NCBI RefSeq assembly: GCF_002878395.1 | Contig: NC_061114.1 | Coordinates: 144,894,560-144,958,559 of the forward strand | Direction of reading: 5' to 3' | Source of the DNA: Capsicum annuum | Taxonomy: Eukaryota; Streptophyta; Magnoliopsida; Solanales; Solanaceae | DNA: 64,000 nucleotides | Shown here: positions 9,656-21,354 of the stretch, in pieces | Layout of the letters: each line of letters opens with the position of its first letter | Numbering within the stretch: position 1 is the stretch's first letter | Notes under the pieces: model-generated | What the model was told of the DNA's origin: nothing | The model's input: the letters and a program-made list of their open reading frames with translations, nothing else | The model's database searches: none | Made by a program: the position numbers and the translations under genes

Positions 9656-12152
9656 TGAAACGCTTAGACTTTGAACCATTGAAAGAAATTCTCCATTTGA
9701 TGTCACTGGGGTGGGTACGACTAGGGGCACGAGTTGTACCCCTTGGATAAGAGTCGTATACTATTTACCCTTCCCTCTTATATTGTAGGAAGTTTGGTGA
9801 GGTTTACTCACTATCCTAGGTATGAGTGACCCCTTCTCAGTTGTACCCTAAGTATACTAGCCGTACCTAACATGATCGTATAGAGGGAAGTCTTAGCTTG
9901 AGTGAATTTTTTTGGGTATGGGTGGTGTATACGAGTTAGGGGTTGAGTCGTAACCTTTGGATACGACTCAAGAAAGTGTGATTGTATCCTTAATAGTGTG
10001 GGAGACCTAAGAGAAGCTTAAGGTACAAGTCAGGATACCACTCGTACCCTAGGGTATCATTCATAAGGTGAGTTGTGCCCCTACACAGGTTTATTTTACA
10101 GCTTTTAACTAAGGGCATTGTGGTAATTTCCCATGCCTTAAACCCTTTGTCCCTTCACTATATAATTGTATAAGGCCTCCTTAAACATATTATGAGTGGA
10201 TAAAACACTCAAAACACTCTTTCAAACTCATCTTTGAAGAATTGGAGGCTGGGGTTCCAAGGGTGATCTTCAAGAGGCAAGGTGAAGTCTAGTTTCTTGG
10301 TGAATCAAGTTGTCTAAGGCATGTACCTCTTCCCCTTGTTATTTAACTATAAATCCATATATTTTACACTTGGATTAGTAAGTGTACATGGTGATTTTGA
10401 AATAAAATGAAAAGGGTTTTGTTTCCTAATGATGAATAATGTTGACTTTTTCCTAGACTTATATTTATATGTATCATTGATGGTGATTTGCATATGTGGG
10501 AGCTTGTTGTATGTGGTTTAACATAAAAGTCTTGAGTAACCCTAATCTTTATGATTTTTACCATGAAAATAGCTTTGTTAAAGGTATGCATATAAGGTGT
10601 TTGTGAAAATGTCTAAGTGAATTGTCTAGTCATATTTGGTGGTGTTTAATTAGGGCAATGGCCCAATAAGTACGAATGATTGATAGATGATGTTTTAAAA
10701 TTATTGTGATCCATGTATTGTAAAATGATTACCTTGTCGAGTTAATGACTAATAAGGGGTTGAAGTCCCTATATAAGAAGATGAACTTGAATTATGTATT
10801 GAGCTAAGTGTGGTAAGAATGTGGTATAGGATTGTTAATGAAATGTAAATAGTTTGTGAGGGTATTGATAACCATAACTTGAATTGTATTATGGATTGAA
10901 TAAAGGCCATGGCCTATTGAAGTAGTTGATCAATGAAGGCTCCCATAAGGACCATGAGGTCATGTATAGTATTTAATTAGTTAAATGGTTGAAGTCATTA
11001 AGTGTTGTATGGAATAAATGTTGATACATAGGCAAAGGGGTTAAAGTCCCAATGTCAACTAATGATAGTTGTGATAGCATGAGGTTGAAGTCCCTTGGCT
11101 TACAAAATGGCTCGAGGTTGAAGTCCCCTACCTTATGAAATGGCTTAAGGCTAGAGTCTCTTGCCCTATATTGCTTAAGGTTAAATTCCCTTGCATAAAG
11201 AGATGTCTTGAGGTTAATGTACCTCACCGAATGAAATGTCTTGCAGTTAAAGTCCCTTGGCATTAGGTTAGAGTCTCATGTCTAACGAATGGGCATGAGG
11301 TTGGAGTCCCTTCCCTAGATAAATTTATGTATGGTTATAGTCCCTTATTTGAATGATTGTGTATATGGTTAAAGTCATTATCTAATGAACATGTGAGCAT
11401 GGTTAAAGTCCATTGTCTAATTGTAGGTGATTATGGTTAAAGTCCTATGCCTAAATAGAATTGTCAAATCTCAGTGTTGAACGTCGGAGTCCCCCACTTC
11501 ATGTCTAATGAATGAATATTAAAGAATTTTGTTGAACCATGATTTCTTAATTAGCATGTGATATACCTATATGTAGGGATAAGTGTGTGGATATGATTGA
11601 ATGTGATATATTGACTTGTTGAATAATGATGCTGTCTTATCCTTATCCTTGAGTTACATGCTTGTGTTCGAACCACTAATTATCATCGAACGCTATGTCC
11701 TCACACGACATAAGGGCTAGAGCATCATATTCTTTTCTTGCACAACGATTAGGTGATCGAAGCTGTTCATTTATTGATTAGGGAGTGGTGATATTTCTTA
11801 TGTCAAAAGACATATATTTTTGGTCTCCTATCTTTAGACTTAGTCCTATTTTTACATGATTTGGTTATTGTCAGGGGCTTGTCCCGATATATACATTTTT
11901 AAACTTTGGTCTGTATAGAGGTATTGTGGATGACTGTGAACTTGGGCATACTGGTTAGTGTGTTGATATTTATGAAATGGTTAGACATTGTTAAGTTACG
12001 AATTCTAGTATTATTTTCGCTACTTTATTATGCTGTTAGGATTTACCCGACCTTTGTGTTTTATAGGATGATTGTGATGGGTTATTGAAGACCTCTGGTT
12101 TATGTGGGCTTAAGGTTCCCATATGATATGGCCATTTTTTTTGGTCATGTCA
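9656..12152 (+). repeat. Element A 3' LTR
   Basis: Begins TGAAACGCTTAGAC and ends GGTCATGTCA, followed by CATAT. It is collinear with 1514-4015, including the TATA-like site at 10158-10165, the GGTTnnAGTCC array (11093 to about 11470) and the conserved right third. Small indels and substitutions separate the copies; for example the array's second step is 23 rather than 33. The weak open stretch at 11906-12088 recurs at the same place in the 5' LTR and reflects LTR conservation, not a gene. Confidence 0.9.
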
Positions 12153-12157
12153 CATAT
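12153..12157 (+). repeat. Target-site duplication of A, right copy
   Basis: CATAT, identical to 1509-1513. Element B sequence resumes immediately after it. Confidence 0.85.
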
Positions 12158-13120
12158 ATTGGCCGAATTGATGGCATTGTAGTCTCATCAGTCTGATTAT
12201 AATGATCCTATTATAAATTCATCTGTGGTCACTCGGGTTGGCTAGTTAATAAGATTGAATCCCCCAACCATTATAGGTTTTAATGTTAAGGAGGATCCTC
12301 AGGGTTTATGGATAAGATGGAGAAAATTTTTAGGATTATGCATGCTATTAATTCTGAGGGCATGGAGTTTATATTTTTTTGTTAAAGATTATGGATTACC
12401 AGTGGTATGAGCGGCAAGTGATGAGGTGTGATGATGTTAAGAAGGTAGTGTGGGATGAGTTTTCAATTATTTTTCTTGGTCAGTTTCTTCCTATGGAGTT
12501 GAGGGAAGTAGGGAAAGATGAGTCTGGAGGAGTATGCCCTAAAAATTTAGTAGTTGTCCCATATGATCCAGAGTTGGTATCTAATATGCCGTCTCGAATA
12601 AGGAAGTTTGCTTGTGGGTTGTCCTTTGATTTGGTGTTAGAGTGTAAGGCTGCTATGTTGAATAATGATATGGACATCTCCAAGCTCGTGGATTATATGT
12701 AGTAAGTCAATGATGAGAAAAAGAAGTAGGTAGAGATACGAGAGAGCCATAGCAAGAAATTTATATATCCAGAGCAGCGTGCAAGCAAGCAGAATAGTGG
12801 GAGAGATGGTAGACAGTGGACTAAGAAGAAGAATTGGGGAAATTCTTATTCAACAGCTAGTGCTTTTTATCCTAAGCCTTCTAGTGATTGCCATTTTCAA
12901 GATCGTAGTGGTCCTAAAGCACAAGATGCCCAGTCTCAGGTTAGTGGAGCTCAGTCTGCCCCACATTACCCTCCTTGCCATTTTTGTAGGCAGATTCACC
13001 ATGGTTATTGCAAAGAGGGGAGGAACTTGTGTTTTAATTATGGTCAGACTACTTATCTATAGCAAAATTTTCCCATATTTAAAGTTGTCACAGGAGCTAA
13101 TAAGGTTGGGGTAGCCATTT
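12158..13120 (+). pseudogene. Element B gag, continued after A insertion
   Basis: Gag resumes here after the A insertion. The phrases VNKIESPNHYRF-like, KEDPQG and DKMEKIFRIMHA (12240-12350) are the conserved start of the gag core. An open frame at 12379-12702 covers YQWYERQ, WDEFSIIFLGQFLP, MPSRIRKFACGLS and AAMLNNDMDISKLVDYM. A CHFCRQIHHGYC-like upstream knuckle lies near 12970-13010. The main knuckle near 13030 reads LCFNYGQ with Tyr (13039-13041) where the second Cys should be; the His and last Cys are also lost. Multiple stops. The role would be particle formation, but it is inactive here. Confidence 0.8.
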
Positions 13121-13179
13121 CTTTGGCTTCTATACCTAAGGGCACTACTCCAGGTACTAACACTATCTAAAATTGTCTG

Positions 13180-13560
13180 TATGCATTTACCACTTATCAG
13201 AAATCTGAGGCATCACCAGATGTTATTATGATTATGTTACAACTCTTTTTTTGTGATGTTTATTACTTATTTGATCCAGGTTCTACGGTATATTATGTAA
13301 CCCTTCAAGTGGCTATATATTTTGTTTTTGGTCCTAAAAGTATTTCTTATCCCTTTTTTGTTTCTAATCCTATAGGTGAGTCTGTTGTGGCTTGGAAAGT
13401 CTATAAGGTTGTGTGTTGTCCATCTTTCATAGAAAGACATTGGCAGATTTGATAGAATTTGATATGGTGGATTTTGATGTTATCTTGGGGATGGATTGGC
13501 TTTATTTGTGATATGCTTCTCTAGATTGTAGGATCTGAAAGGCCTGTTTCTAGTTTCCTA
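13180..13560 (+). pseudogene. Element B protease region
   Basis: Aspartic protease remnant. The catalytic motif FDPGSTVYYVT near 13270 keeps its Asp, Gly and Ser/Thr. The downstream motif VILGMDWLYL at about 13475-13508 lies in another frame after a shift near 13440. A stop follows directly. The region joins the linker SLVPKERFISHL-like to RT. It would mature the gag-pol polyprotein but is broken by the frameshift. Confidence 0.78.
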
Positions 13561-13656
13561 ATTAAACCAGTGATTGAATGTAACAAAAGTTCCTTAGTAC
13601 CCAAAGAGAGGTTTATTTCCCATCTTAGAGCTTAGAGAATAATTTCCAAAGGGTGT

Positions 13657-14715
13657 TTGTATCATCTAGTTTGGGTTAAGGATTTAAATTCCGAGAGTCC
13701 CTCAATGCAATCTGTCCCTATGGTAAATGAATTTCTTGAAAGCTTTCCCAATTATCTCCTTAGAATTTCTCCCGATAGAGAAATAGATTTTAGGCTTGAT
13801 CTTCTACCGGATACCCATTCATTTTTAATTCCTCATTATAGGATGACGATGGATGAACTAAAAGAGAAGTTGAAGGATCTTTATTTAGAAGGGTTTCATC
13901 CATCCCAGTGTTTCTCCATGGGTTGCTCTAGTACTTTTCATGCAAAAGAATGAAGGGTCTCTACAGATATGTATAGACTATCGTCAGCTGAACAAATTTA
14001 TGGTGAAAAAAAAATATCCTCTTACTAAGATGAATGATACTTTTGATCATCCTCAAGGTGCTAGGTGTTTATCTAAGATTGATCTTCATTCGGGCTTCCA
14101 TCAGTTTAAAATTAGGGAGGTTGATGTTCCCAATACTGCTTTGCGAACTCGATATGGCCATTATGAGTTATTGGTAATGTCATTTGGTTTTATTAATTCT
14201 CCGACTGCTTCATGGATCTCATTTTTTTGGTATAGTCTTCATTGATGACATTTTGGGGTACTCAAAAAGCATGAAGGATTATGCCAATCACCTCCCGATG
14301 GTGATGCAAACCCTTAATGACAAGAAGTTCTATGAATTTTTTTTTTAATTGTGAGTTTTGGCTAAGTGTTGTGATCTTTCTTGAGTATGTTGTTTCTAGT
14401 GAGGGGATTAAAGTAGATCCATTGAAAATTGAGGCAGTTAAGATATGGCCTAGACCCACAACTCCAACCGACATTAGGAGCTTCTTAGGTTTGGTTGGGT
14501 ATTATAGGAGGTTTTGGTAGAGTTTCTTGTCCAATGCTTCCCTACTGGCGAAGTAATATTACAAGAAGGTTAAGTTTTTATGGTTCGATGCTTGTGAGGG
14601 TAGTTTTGAGAAGTTGAAGGATAAGTAGACTTCGGTGCCACCCTAATCGAGGGTACTAACGGGTTTGTTGTGTATTATTATGCATACCTTGTGGGACTGG
14701 GTTGTGTTTTGATGC
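13657..14715 (+). pseudogene. Element B reverse transcriptase and start of RNase H
   Basis: Linker and fingers run from 13657 ([39 protein letters not shown]). The next frame from 13940 has [25 protein letters not shown] (motif A Asp present), [11 protein letters not shown] and VMSFGFINSP. A deletion after that removes a few codons, then FIDDIL (14239-14255) in a shifted frame. The thumb at 14347-14520 carries [21 protein letters not shown] and [12 protein letters not shown]. RNase H starts at about 14590 (FEKLKD) and is cut at 14715 by insertion of element G. The rest of RNase H and most of the integrase do not reappear on the far side of G. Confidence 0.85.
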
Positions 14716-15543
14716 CGTCATGACCAAACTTCTTAGCCCATGATGGAGCCTACCATAACACACTAGAAGGCAAGCCAACCCGTAGTCAAAACGGCTAGTA
14801 ACGACTATTCTATAATATAAGGAAAAAAATGCAGAATATATGAAATAAAGATCAATATATAGAAGAATCCCAAAACCTAGAGGTATTAGTACATGAGCTT
14901 CTAATATAAAAAGACTACAAAAGTGAAATATCAAGAGAAATACAATGATACAACTTATCTTCGAATACAAATTAGAGACTAGTCTAATACATAAGAGAGA
15001 GATAAGTAATGCCCCAAACATCAGGAGCTCACTCTAAGTCACTGAACCAGGGCTGCTCCGCATAATGAACATATCAACAATGATATTATTATCTATCTAT
15101 CTATAATAATAACTAACCAACACTTATTATTATAAAATCTCTAGTTTGTTAGTAATCATATAACCTCTAGTTATTAGCCTAAACATTATCGTTCACGTAA
15201 CCTTCATTTATGGGATAACAACTAACCACTATTTATTTAATCGCCAACATCTAACATCTAGTAAAGGTTCATCACTAGACCAAAACCACCATTTATCCCC
15301 CATTCATTATTATCAATTAATCACCCTACACCCGTTAATCATTACTAACAATACATTACTACTTATCACCTAACTATCTTTTATAAACTGACACCATTCA
15401 TTAAATAACCATCGTTAGCTACCATGTTCCAACTAAGAAAGATTCATTAACTAATAGATTAGATTCCTATCCATCAAATTCTATAGTCCCCTAATAGACA
15501 AATAGTTACCACATCACTTAACCGTCTAACTAGAAGAGGAGTC
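14716..15543 (-). repeat. Element G left (3') LTR, segment 1
   Basis: Matches 28618-28990 and then 30655-31130 of the right LTR nearly base for base (for example aggcaagccaaccc, aacacttattattataaaatc and ctagttattagcctaaa). The outer end is CGTCA against TGTCA in the other copy, so the LTR's terminal CA has decayed. Between about 15085 and 15105 it lacks the 1.7 kb of the right copy that holds the 40-bp array; an ATCT tetranucleotide run sits at that junction. The sequence breaks at 15543 where H inserted. Confidence 0.82.
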
Positions 15544-16560
15544 TCATGAGTGGTGACTTTACCACTCATACGCACTTATCATTCGTTCACATTACCTTAT
15601 TTTAAATGAATAAAAGAGAAAAAATTGTGATTAAATGCACTAATATTCACACTTTGTAGGTATAGAGTTAATAAGATCAAAAGATGTGGATTGGAGATGA
15701 AAATGATCAAAAGGGAGCAAGAAAGTAAAGTTGAAGACTTTTAGCAGTAGCTAGAAGTTGGGGCCATGAAGTTGTAAATAAAATGCCTATTGTAGCTTAT
15801 CATTGAAAGCTAATGAATAGAAAAAAAGAGAGGATCCAACAAAGGAATAAATTGCATTAGAGTGCCAAAAAAAGAAATATAAGAAAATTGGTGAACAAAG
15901 AAGGCAAAAGGTAGGCATAATAACAGAGAGAAAACAAAGAAGAGTGGCCTATAGTCAAAAAGAAGGGTTGAAAAGTGTGATGAAGATGTTCAAGGAAGGA
16001 TGTAGCCATGTTGTTCACAAATGATATCCTACCCCAACCTACGTTACAAGCTTATAAAGTCCTTTGAGATCTCAGTGGCGATTGAAAATAGGGGCAAACC
16101 AATGGTATGTCACTTGTTGCATAGAGATTTCTTTTGTGAGGGAGAGAGTTTTTGCACTTAAAATTCCTTGTTGCATATATGGTAGCCTGGTGTGTATGGA
16201 ATTCTCTTTTTCGTAAGGTTGGCATGTGAAACAGATTAAGGTGGGTGATTTCATCACCTTTCGAGCGATGAGGAAAATGGAGTATAACTTAGTTTTGGTC
16301 AAAAAGTGAGTCACTTCTAGAGCATTAGTTGTTGTTTCTTGATTGCTCTTTAAAGTCTTGTGTATTCTTTAATAGTGCATCTTATGATGAGGGGAGTAGT
16401 GGAAAATAGCTTAGCCCATGTGCAATGAGCTACTTGTGGTAGTGACTAATGCTGATGTCATTGTGATCTTTAAGGCATGAAGTTTGGGCATAAATAATTG
16501 TGTCTCATGGTAAGAGGTAATGTTGCTTGAGGATAAGCAAAATCTTTAAGTTGGGGTGGT
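15544..16560 (+). repeat. H: truncated outer LTR joined to the element 3' region
   Basis: The stretch 15544 to about 15740 matches the first 190 bases of the H LTR. It then switches to sequence matching about 20520-21354, the region just before the 3' LTR, and ends in a polypurine tract (aagttggggtgg, 16549-16560) directly against the next LTR. This is what remains of an upstream LTR-internal-LTR unit after a large internal deletion. No coding potential is recognised. Confidence 0.78.
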
Positions 16561-18079
16561 TGATGAGTGGTGACTTTACCACTCATTTGCACTCATCATG
16601 CATGCACATTACCTTCTTTTGAATGAATAAAAGAGACAAAATTGTGATTAAATGCACTAATATCCATACTTTGCAGGTATAGAGTTGATAAGATTAAAAG
16701 ATATGAATTGGAGCTGAAAATGATTAAAAGGGAGCAAGAAAATGTTGTTGAAGACTTAGAATAGGAACTGTCCTTAGTTACCATAGTCGTGGTTTGGTAA
16801 TTGCGTTCACAAAAGTCAATACGAAGTCAAGTAACCAAGGTTGTAGAAGATAAATGCGGTCGCGTAGCTTCAGTCACGGCCAGGCCTGTGCGATCATAAC
16901 TTAGCAAAAGAATGCAGCCCAAGGAAAAATCAAGAAATGCACATGGCTGATCCCAATATTTGGAAAAAACACTCAAACCCTAAGTCATTGAAAATATTCC
17001 ATCTTCCCCAATAGTTAGGTTTTGGTTCTTGAGTTCATAGCTTCCATTCTTGGAGAAGACAATATTGTGTAAATTTTAGGTGAAGAATACATTGGTGCAT
17101 CCTCTAAGTGGAGGAACAACTCTCTTCCATTGAAGATTTGTGGGAATCCAGAGTTTGAAATAACATTCACTTAAGATTCAATAAATTATTTCAATGGAAA
17201 TTATGGGTATATCATTGCTTATTTATCTTATGTGTGGCTAGATTTCCCTCTTGGAGTTATGTGTGAATAGGTATTAAAGTGTGTGTGGTTTTTTATTGAT
17301 AGCTTCTATTTGGTAGTTCATACTGATGGGTTTTATCATTGCTTGACCAATTTGGTTGGGATTTGTGGGAGAAAGCCTCAAATACTCATATGGGATTGGT
17401 AGGTGAAAACTCCAAACTCTAGAAAGTTCAAAGACATCTTCAAAAGAAAGGTTTTGTGTGAGCTTTAGGAATCCATATCATCTTTGAAAGAGGGATCTAG
17501 AGACCAAAGCGATGGTGGACAATTATGTGTGTAGTTTGCCTATCTAGCACTATCTTAGACATAATAGTGGTTGTGAAGTTGACTATGCCATGGGTATTAT
17601 CAAAGAAGTAGGATGCCTAAATTAATGTTTGGTTACCAATTGTTGAACACACCCATTAGGTATTCGAAAGAATCAATTGGTGAAAATTTGGTGTTTTGTT
17701 TAAAGACTAGAATCAAAAATTATAACCAAACCTACCCTCACTTTATCTACTAAAAAAAAGTCGATTATTCGCATCCACATGTCACTTCCCTTAGTAATAC
17801 ATAATCCCAAAATCAGTGCCAAATTGATTAGCTCTAAGTATTCATAACCCCGAATTTATACTAGAAAGCCCCAAAAAGAAACATTAGTGTAGATACCTAT
17901 CTCCCTCATTTTTACCTTCTTGTAACATTGGTTTGAATTTGACTTGTATCTAATATTTTGAATTAACTTGATTTCCACTCATATTGTTCCTTGTGGATTC
18001 GACCCCGATACCAAAGTTGGGTAAATATATTGATGATGACCACCTTGAACTTAAATTAATGTGTAAGTTGAGCGTAGTA
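16561..18079 (+). repeat. Element H central (5') LTR
   Basis: 1519-base LTR, the only complete one of the three. It opens with an inverted repeat (TGAGTGGT near 16564, ACCACTCA near 16578). A CpG-containing stretch at 16856-16890 has gcggtcgcg and cacggcc. It ends at GAGCGTAGTA, a few bases before the primer site. No gene. The 3' LTR at 21355 matches it but lacks about 450 bases (equivalent to about 16950-17395). Confidence 0.82.
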
Positions 18080-18084
18080 AAAAA

Positions 18085-18102
18085 TGGCGCCGTTGCCAGG
18101 GA
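18085..18102 (+). promoter_or_regulatory. Primer-binding site of H (tRNA-Asp type)
   Basis: TGGCGCCGTTGCCAGGGA matches, with one difference, the complement of the 3' end of plant tRNA-Asp as I recall it. Athila elements typically use this primer. Confidence 0.8.
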
Positions 18103-18228
18103 ACAATTTGGCGTGTTGAGTTAGTTTGGAATTTTAGCTTACTTGTTTTGGTTCAAACTTGTAAATATTTGTTTATGATTTTCTTTTGTTTCATTTCTTA
18201 TCTAGTTTTTTATTTTTATCTGTTTGTC

Positions 18229-19195
18229 ATGGCATCATGAAATGAATGTTAGTTTGGTGGTTGGAGGTCTTATCATGACAATCCATGTTGATATTGTAAT
18301 TTACCCTACTTTTGGCAAGATTGTACATATGTTCCCCAGAGAGAGATGTATGTACCATCTCGATCTTATAGGGAGTATGGTTGTTCTCTGTGTGGTGGTC
18401 GAGATGGACATTGGAGTGATTGTATAAATGTTCCTTACCCCCGTTATGCTAACACAAGTGATAGTTCTTCTTATGATTTTGATAGTTCTAATGATCAAGA
18501 AAACAAAGAATGAAAAATCAAAAATAATAGTATTGAAGAAATATTTGAACTTATCTTGGATTAGGTGACATCAACAGGGGATAATATACATGGCAGACGT
18601 CAATTCATGAAGGCACGTCACGAGGAAAGAAAAAGAATAGAGAGGTTAATCATACAAGTACTATGACTATGGCCATGCTTCTAAATGAGCTTAACATTGA
18701 AGAGTCATTGGTGATTTACCAACCAACCGAGCACAATATGGTTGAAGATGCTGGAATAAAAGACATGGTTCTAGAGTCAAAAGAAAAATCCAAGCAAATT
18801 TCTTATGAAGACTCTAGACCATTTCGGGGTTAGGATGCCAATAGGAAAGAAACTCTGGAATTAAGGGATAGACCTCATTCATACCATTTTCAACATTATG
18901 CATGGTAGATTCGATGAAAGTCCATCCACCAGGGAAAATGCTGGATTTTGGGGAGAAGGAACTCTATCCCTACATTTTGGAGTTTCACATCCCAAAAGAA
19001 CACAAAGAATCCCCACACTCAAAGGCCAAGGAACACAACTTCTGAATTTCAACTAGTGGCCTATTCATTTTCTTACCTTTACCTAAGGATCCAACTCAAA
19101 AATTTGATGTGAAGTTGGGTAAAAGGTTTAAGTCTTCAAAGTGGCATGATAGAAAATGTGTTGTCATGCCCCTAATTTTTCCCAAAGAGAATTGA
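18229..19195 (+). pseudogene. Element H orphan ORF with zinc-knuckle-like motif
   Basis: A decayed reading frame starts at ATG 18229. The first 95 codons run to 18513 with three internal stops and include C-S-L-C-GGRDG-H-WSD-C at 18382-18423 (spacing C-x2-C-x5-H-x3-C, unlike the usual C-x2-C-x4-H-x4-C). A Ser/Asp-rich tail follows (DSSSYDFDSSND). Coding-like sequence continues in other frames: 18663-18836 (NELNIEESLVIYQPTE) and 18938-19195 (LYPYILEFHIPKEHKES, KFDVKLGKRFKSSKW, VVMPLIFPKEN), with one stop. I do not recognise a gag core. It may be a reduced nucleocapsid-type protein or a family-specific ORF. Clear coding bias through several breaks argues for a real former gene. Confidence 0.6.
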
Positions 19196-20504
19196 AGATT
19201 GAATGATCAAAAGTTGGGCAAAAGGTTTAAATTCTCTAAGTGGAGACACAAATGAGGATTAAAAAGGTGTCGTGTCGCGATGTTAAATCAAGTTCTAGAT
19301 GTGAGGCAACCCACTATTTTCATATTTGCATTTATATGCTTTTGAATAAATCACATAATTTTGATGTGTTATAGGTGATATAGACATGTTGAAAGATAAT
19401 ACCAAGGGAAAACACAGATTAAAAATATTACAGCCATGCAGAAAATAAAGCAAAACAGAGAAGCAGACGACCTTGGTTACCGAGATCGTGGGTTGAGGGG
19501 CGTAATCACTGTATCGCGATCGTAATAATCTCTGGACTTTGTGTCTAGCTTTTAACATAACTATCAATGCGGTTTCAGGGATCCCTTAAACCCTTTGTAT
19601 ACTATTATGTTATGTAGTGAGGTCACTACAAGTCTTAAGTTGGAGGTGTGTTTCCCTACCCTTGTGTGTATTCCTTGGTATGCAATACATAAAATTAGTC
19701 ATGCTAATCATGGAAATTTTATGAATTGATTGTTTTTATTTGTAGTTTTCTTTCTCTTTTGATAATGATGGTGGACGAGCTTTACCCTATGATTGATTGA
19801 GTGATGACATTCTTAAGGATAAAACGTCTTGTTTGGGTTTTGCAACATAGATGTAGGGGAAGTCTGAGTACCCATAGCATAAATGTCATGAATACAAGGT
19901 ACCTATGGCATTATACATTATAAATTTGTGAACACATTGTAAACCATTAGCAAAGTTTGAGTAGTCATATGGTTGGTTTGATCATTTTGAGCCTAAATAT
20001 GAGGCTAAGGCTTTGGTTGTTACCACGATTTAGCTAATTTAAGTTGTGCTAATTCAAAACAAATAACCTTCTCTGTCCAAAATTTTGCAAAAATCAAGGG
20101 TATAAACATGAGCAATTTTGTATCAAAACTTTTTCACTTTTTTTGGCACCATAAAGTTTTGACTTGTGAATAGAAATAGATACTCCAAATTTGTCTCTAC
20201 AGGGAGGGACATTTGAGCTCCCTTGGCGAATTTAGCCTATCTTGAGTGGTGAGATATTTTCATTCAGCTATTGTATACTTATGTTATCTAGAACTTGCCC
20301 TATTAGTTTTTCAAAGCTAATGTCAGTTGGCCCACTCCAGCCTAAAAACCTACTTGTGCATGAATATAATTCATAGTCACTCATTTTGAGCCAATGTACC
20401 TTTCTTTGGCAAAATTATTACAAACCATGACCATTCATTTTATTCCTCTTTTGAACCATGCCCTCTTTGAACTTTAAAATGAAACTTGAGGCTAAAATCT
20501 TAAG
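19196..20504 (+). other. Element H non-coding middle region
   Basis: About 1.3 kb with no convincing reading frame. Around 19480-19530 is a CpG-containing stretch (ggttaccgagatcgtggg, tatcgcgatcg) resembling the CpG box of the H LTR, so part of an LTR-like segment may have been copied here. T-rich and A-rich runs alternate after 20090. No RT, RNase H or integrase motif was seen on either strand. Confidence 0.6.
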
Positions 20505-21354
20505 TTGGGGGTGGTAAAGATTGATGGAAGTTTGGGGCCACAAAGTTGTAAAAGAAATGCCTATTATGCCTTAGTATTGAAAGCAAATGAATAGAAGAAA
20601 GAGAGAATCCAACAAAGGAATGAATTGCACTAGAGGGCAAAAAAAAGAAATGGACGAAAATGGGTGAACAAAGAAGGAAAAAGGTAGGCATGATAAATGA
20701 GAGAAAACAAAAAAGATTAGAACATTGTCAAAAAGATGGATTGAAAACTGTGATGTAAATGTTCAAGGAATGGTGCAGCCATGTAGTTCCCAAAAGATAT
20801 CCTACCCTAACTCGAACCTGCGTTACAAGCTTAGAAAGTCCTTTGAGATCTCCAACCATTACTTTCTTTGCAGTGGAGATTGAAAATAGGGGCAAGCCTC
20901 TGGCATGACACTTGTTGCATAGAGATTTCTTTTGTTAGGGAGAGAGTTTTCGTACTCAAAATTCCTTGTTGTATATTTAGTAGCCTGGTGTATGGAATTC
21001 TCTTTCTTATAAGGTTGGAATATGAAACATATTGAGGTAGGTGATTTCGTCACCTTCTAAGCGATAAGAAAATGGATTATAACATAGTTTTGGTCAAAAA
21101 GTGAGTCACTTCTAGAGCATTAGTTGTTGTTACTTGCTTGCTCTTTGAGGTCTTGTGTATCCTTTGATAGTGAATCTTATGATGAGTGAAGTAATGGAAA
21201 ATAGCTTAGCCCATGCACAATGAGCTACTTGTGGTAGTGACTAAGTTTGAAGTTATTTTGATCTGTAATGGATGAAGTTTGGGCATAAATAATTGTGTCT
21301 TGTGGTAAGAGGTAGCGTTGCTTGAGGAAAGCAAAAGCTTTAAGTTGGGGGTGT
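20505..21354 (+). other. Element H 3' region and polypurine tract
   Basis: Repeats 15750-16560 closely (tttggggccacaaagttgt, ctttgagatctc, cttgttgcatagag, gagctacttgtggtag). It ends in taagttgggggtgt just before the 3' LTR, which would be the polypurine tract. Short minus-strand open stretches occur in both copies, but they are interrupted differently and look incidental. Confidence 0.7.

Larger units (their letters stand above)
1514..12152 (+). mobile_element. Element A: full-length Ty3/gypsy chromovirus
   Basis: About 10.6 kb element with two LTRs of about 2.5 kb (1514-4015 and 9656-12152), an initiator-Met tRNA primer site, gag-PR-RT-RNase H-integrase-chromodomain in that order, a polypurine tract and perfect CATAT duplications. 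The C-terminal chromodomain and the domain order place it among chromoviruses, most likely Tekay/Del. All coding parts carry frameshifts and stops. The protease and RT have each lost a catalytic Asp, so it is non-functional. It lies inside the gag of element B. The LTRs differ at many positions and by small indels, so the insertion is not recent. Confidence 0.9.

Noticed and set aside
14656..15021. 121-codon minus-strand open stretch
   Set aside because: It crosses the B/G junction and the G LTR, and the homologous part of the other LTR does not keep the frame; hydrophobic AT-rich chance ORF.
18301..18498. Minus-strand ORF opposite the H orphan ORF
   Set aside because: Shadow; the cysteine motif and codon pattern support the plus strand.
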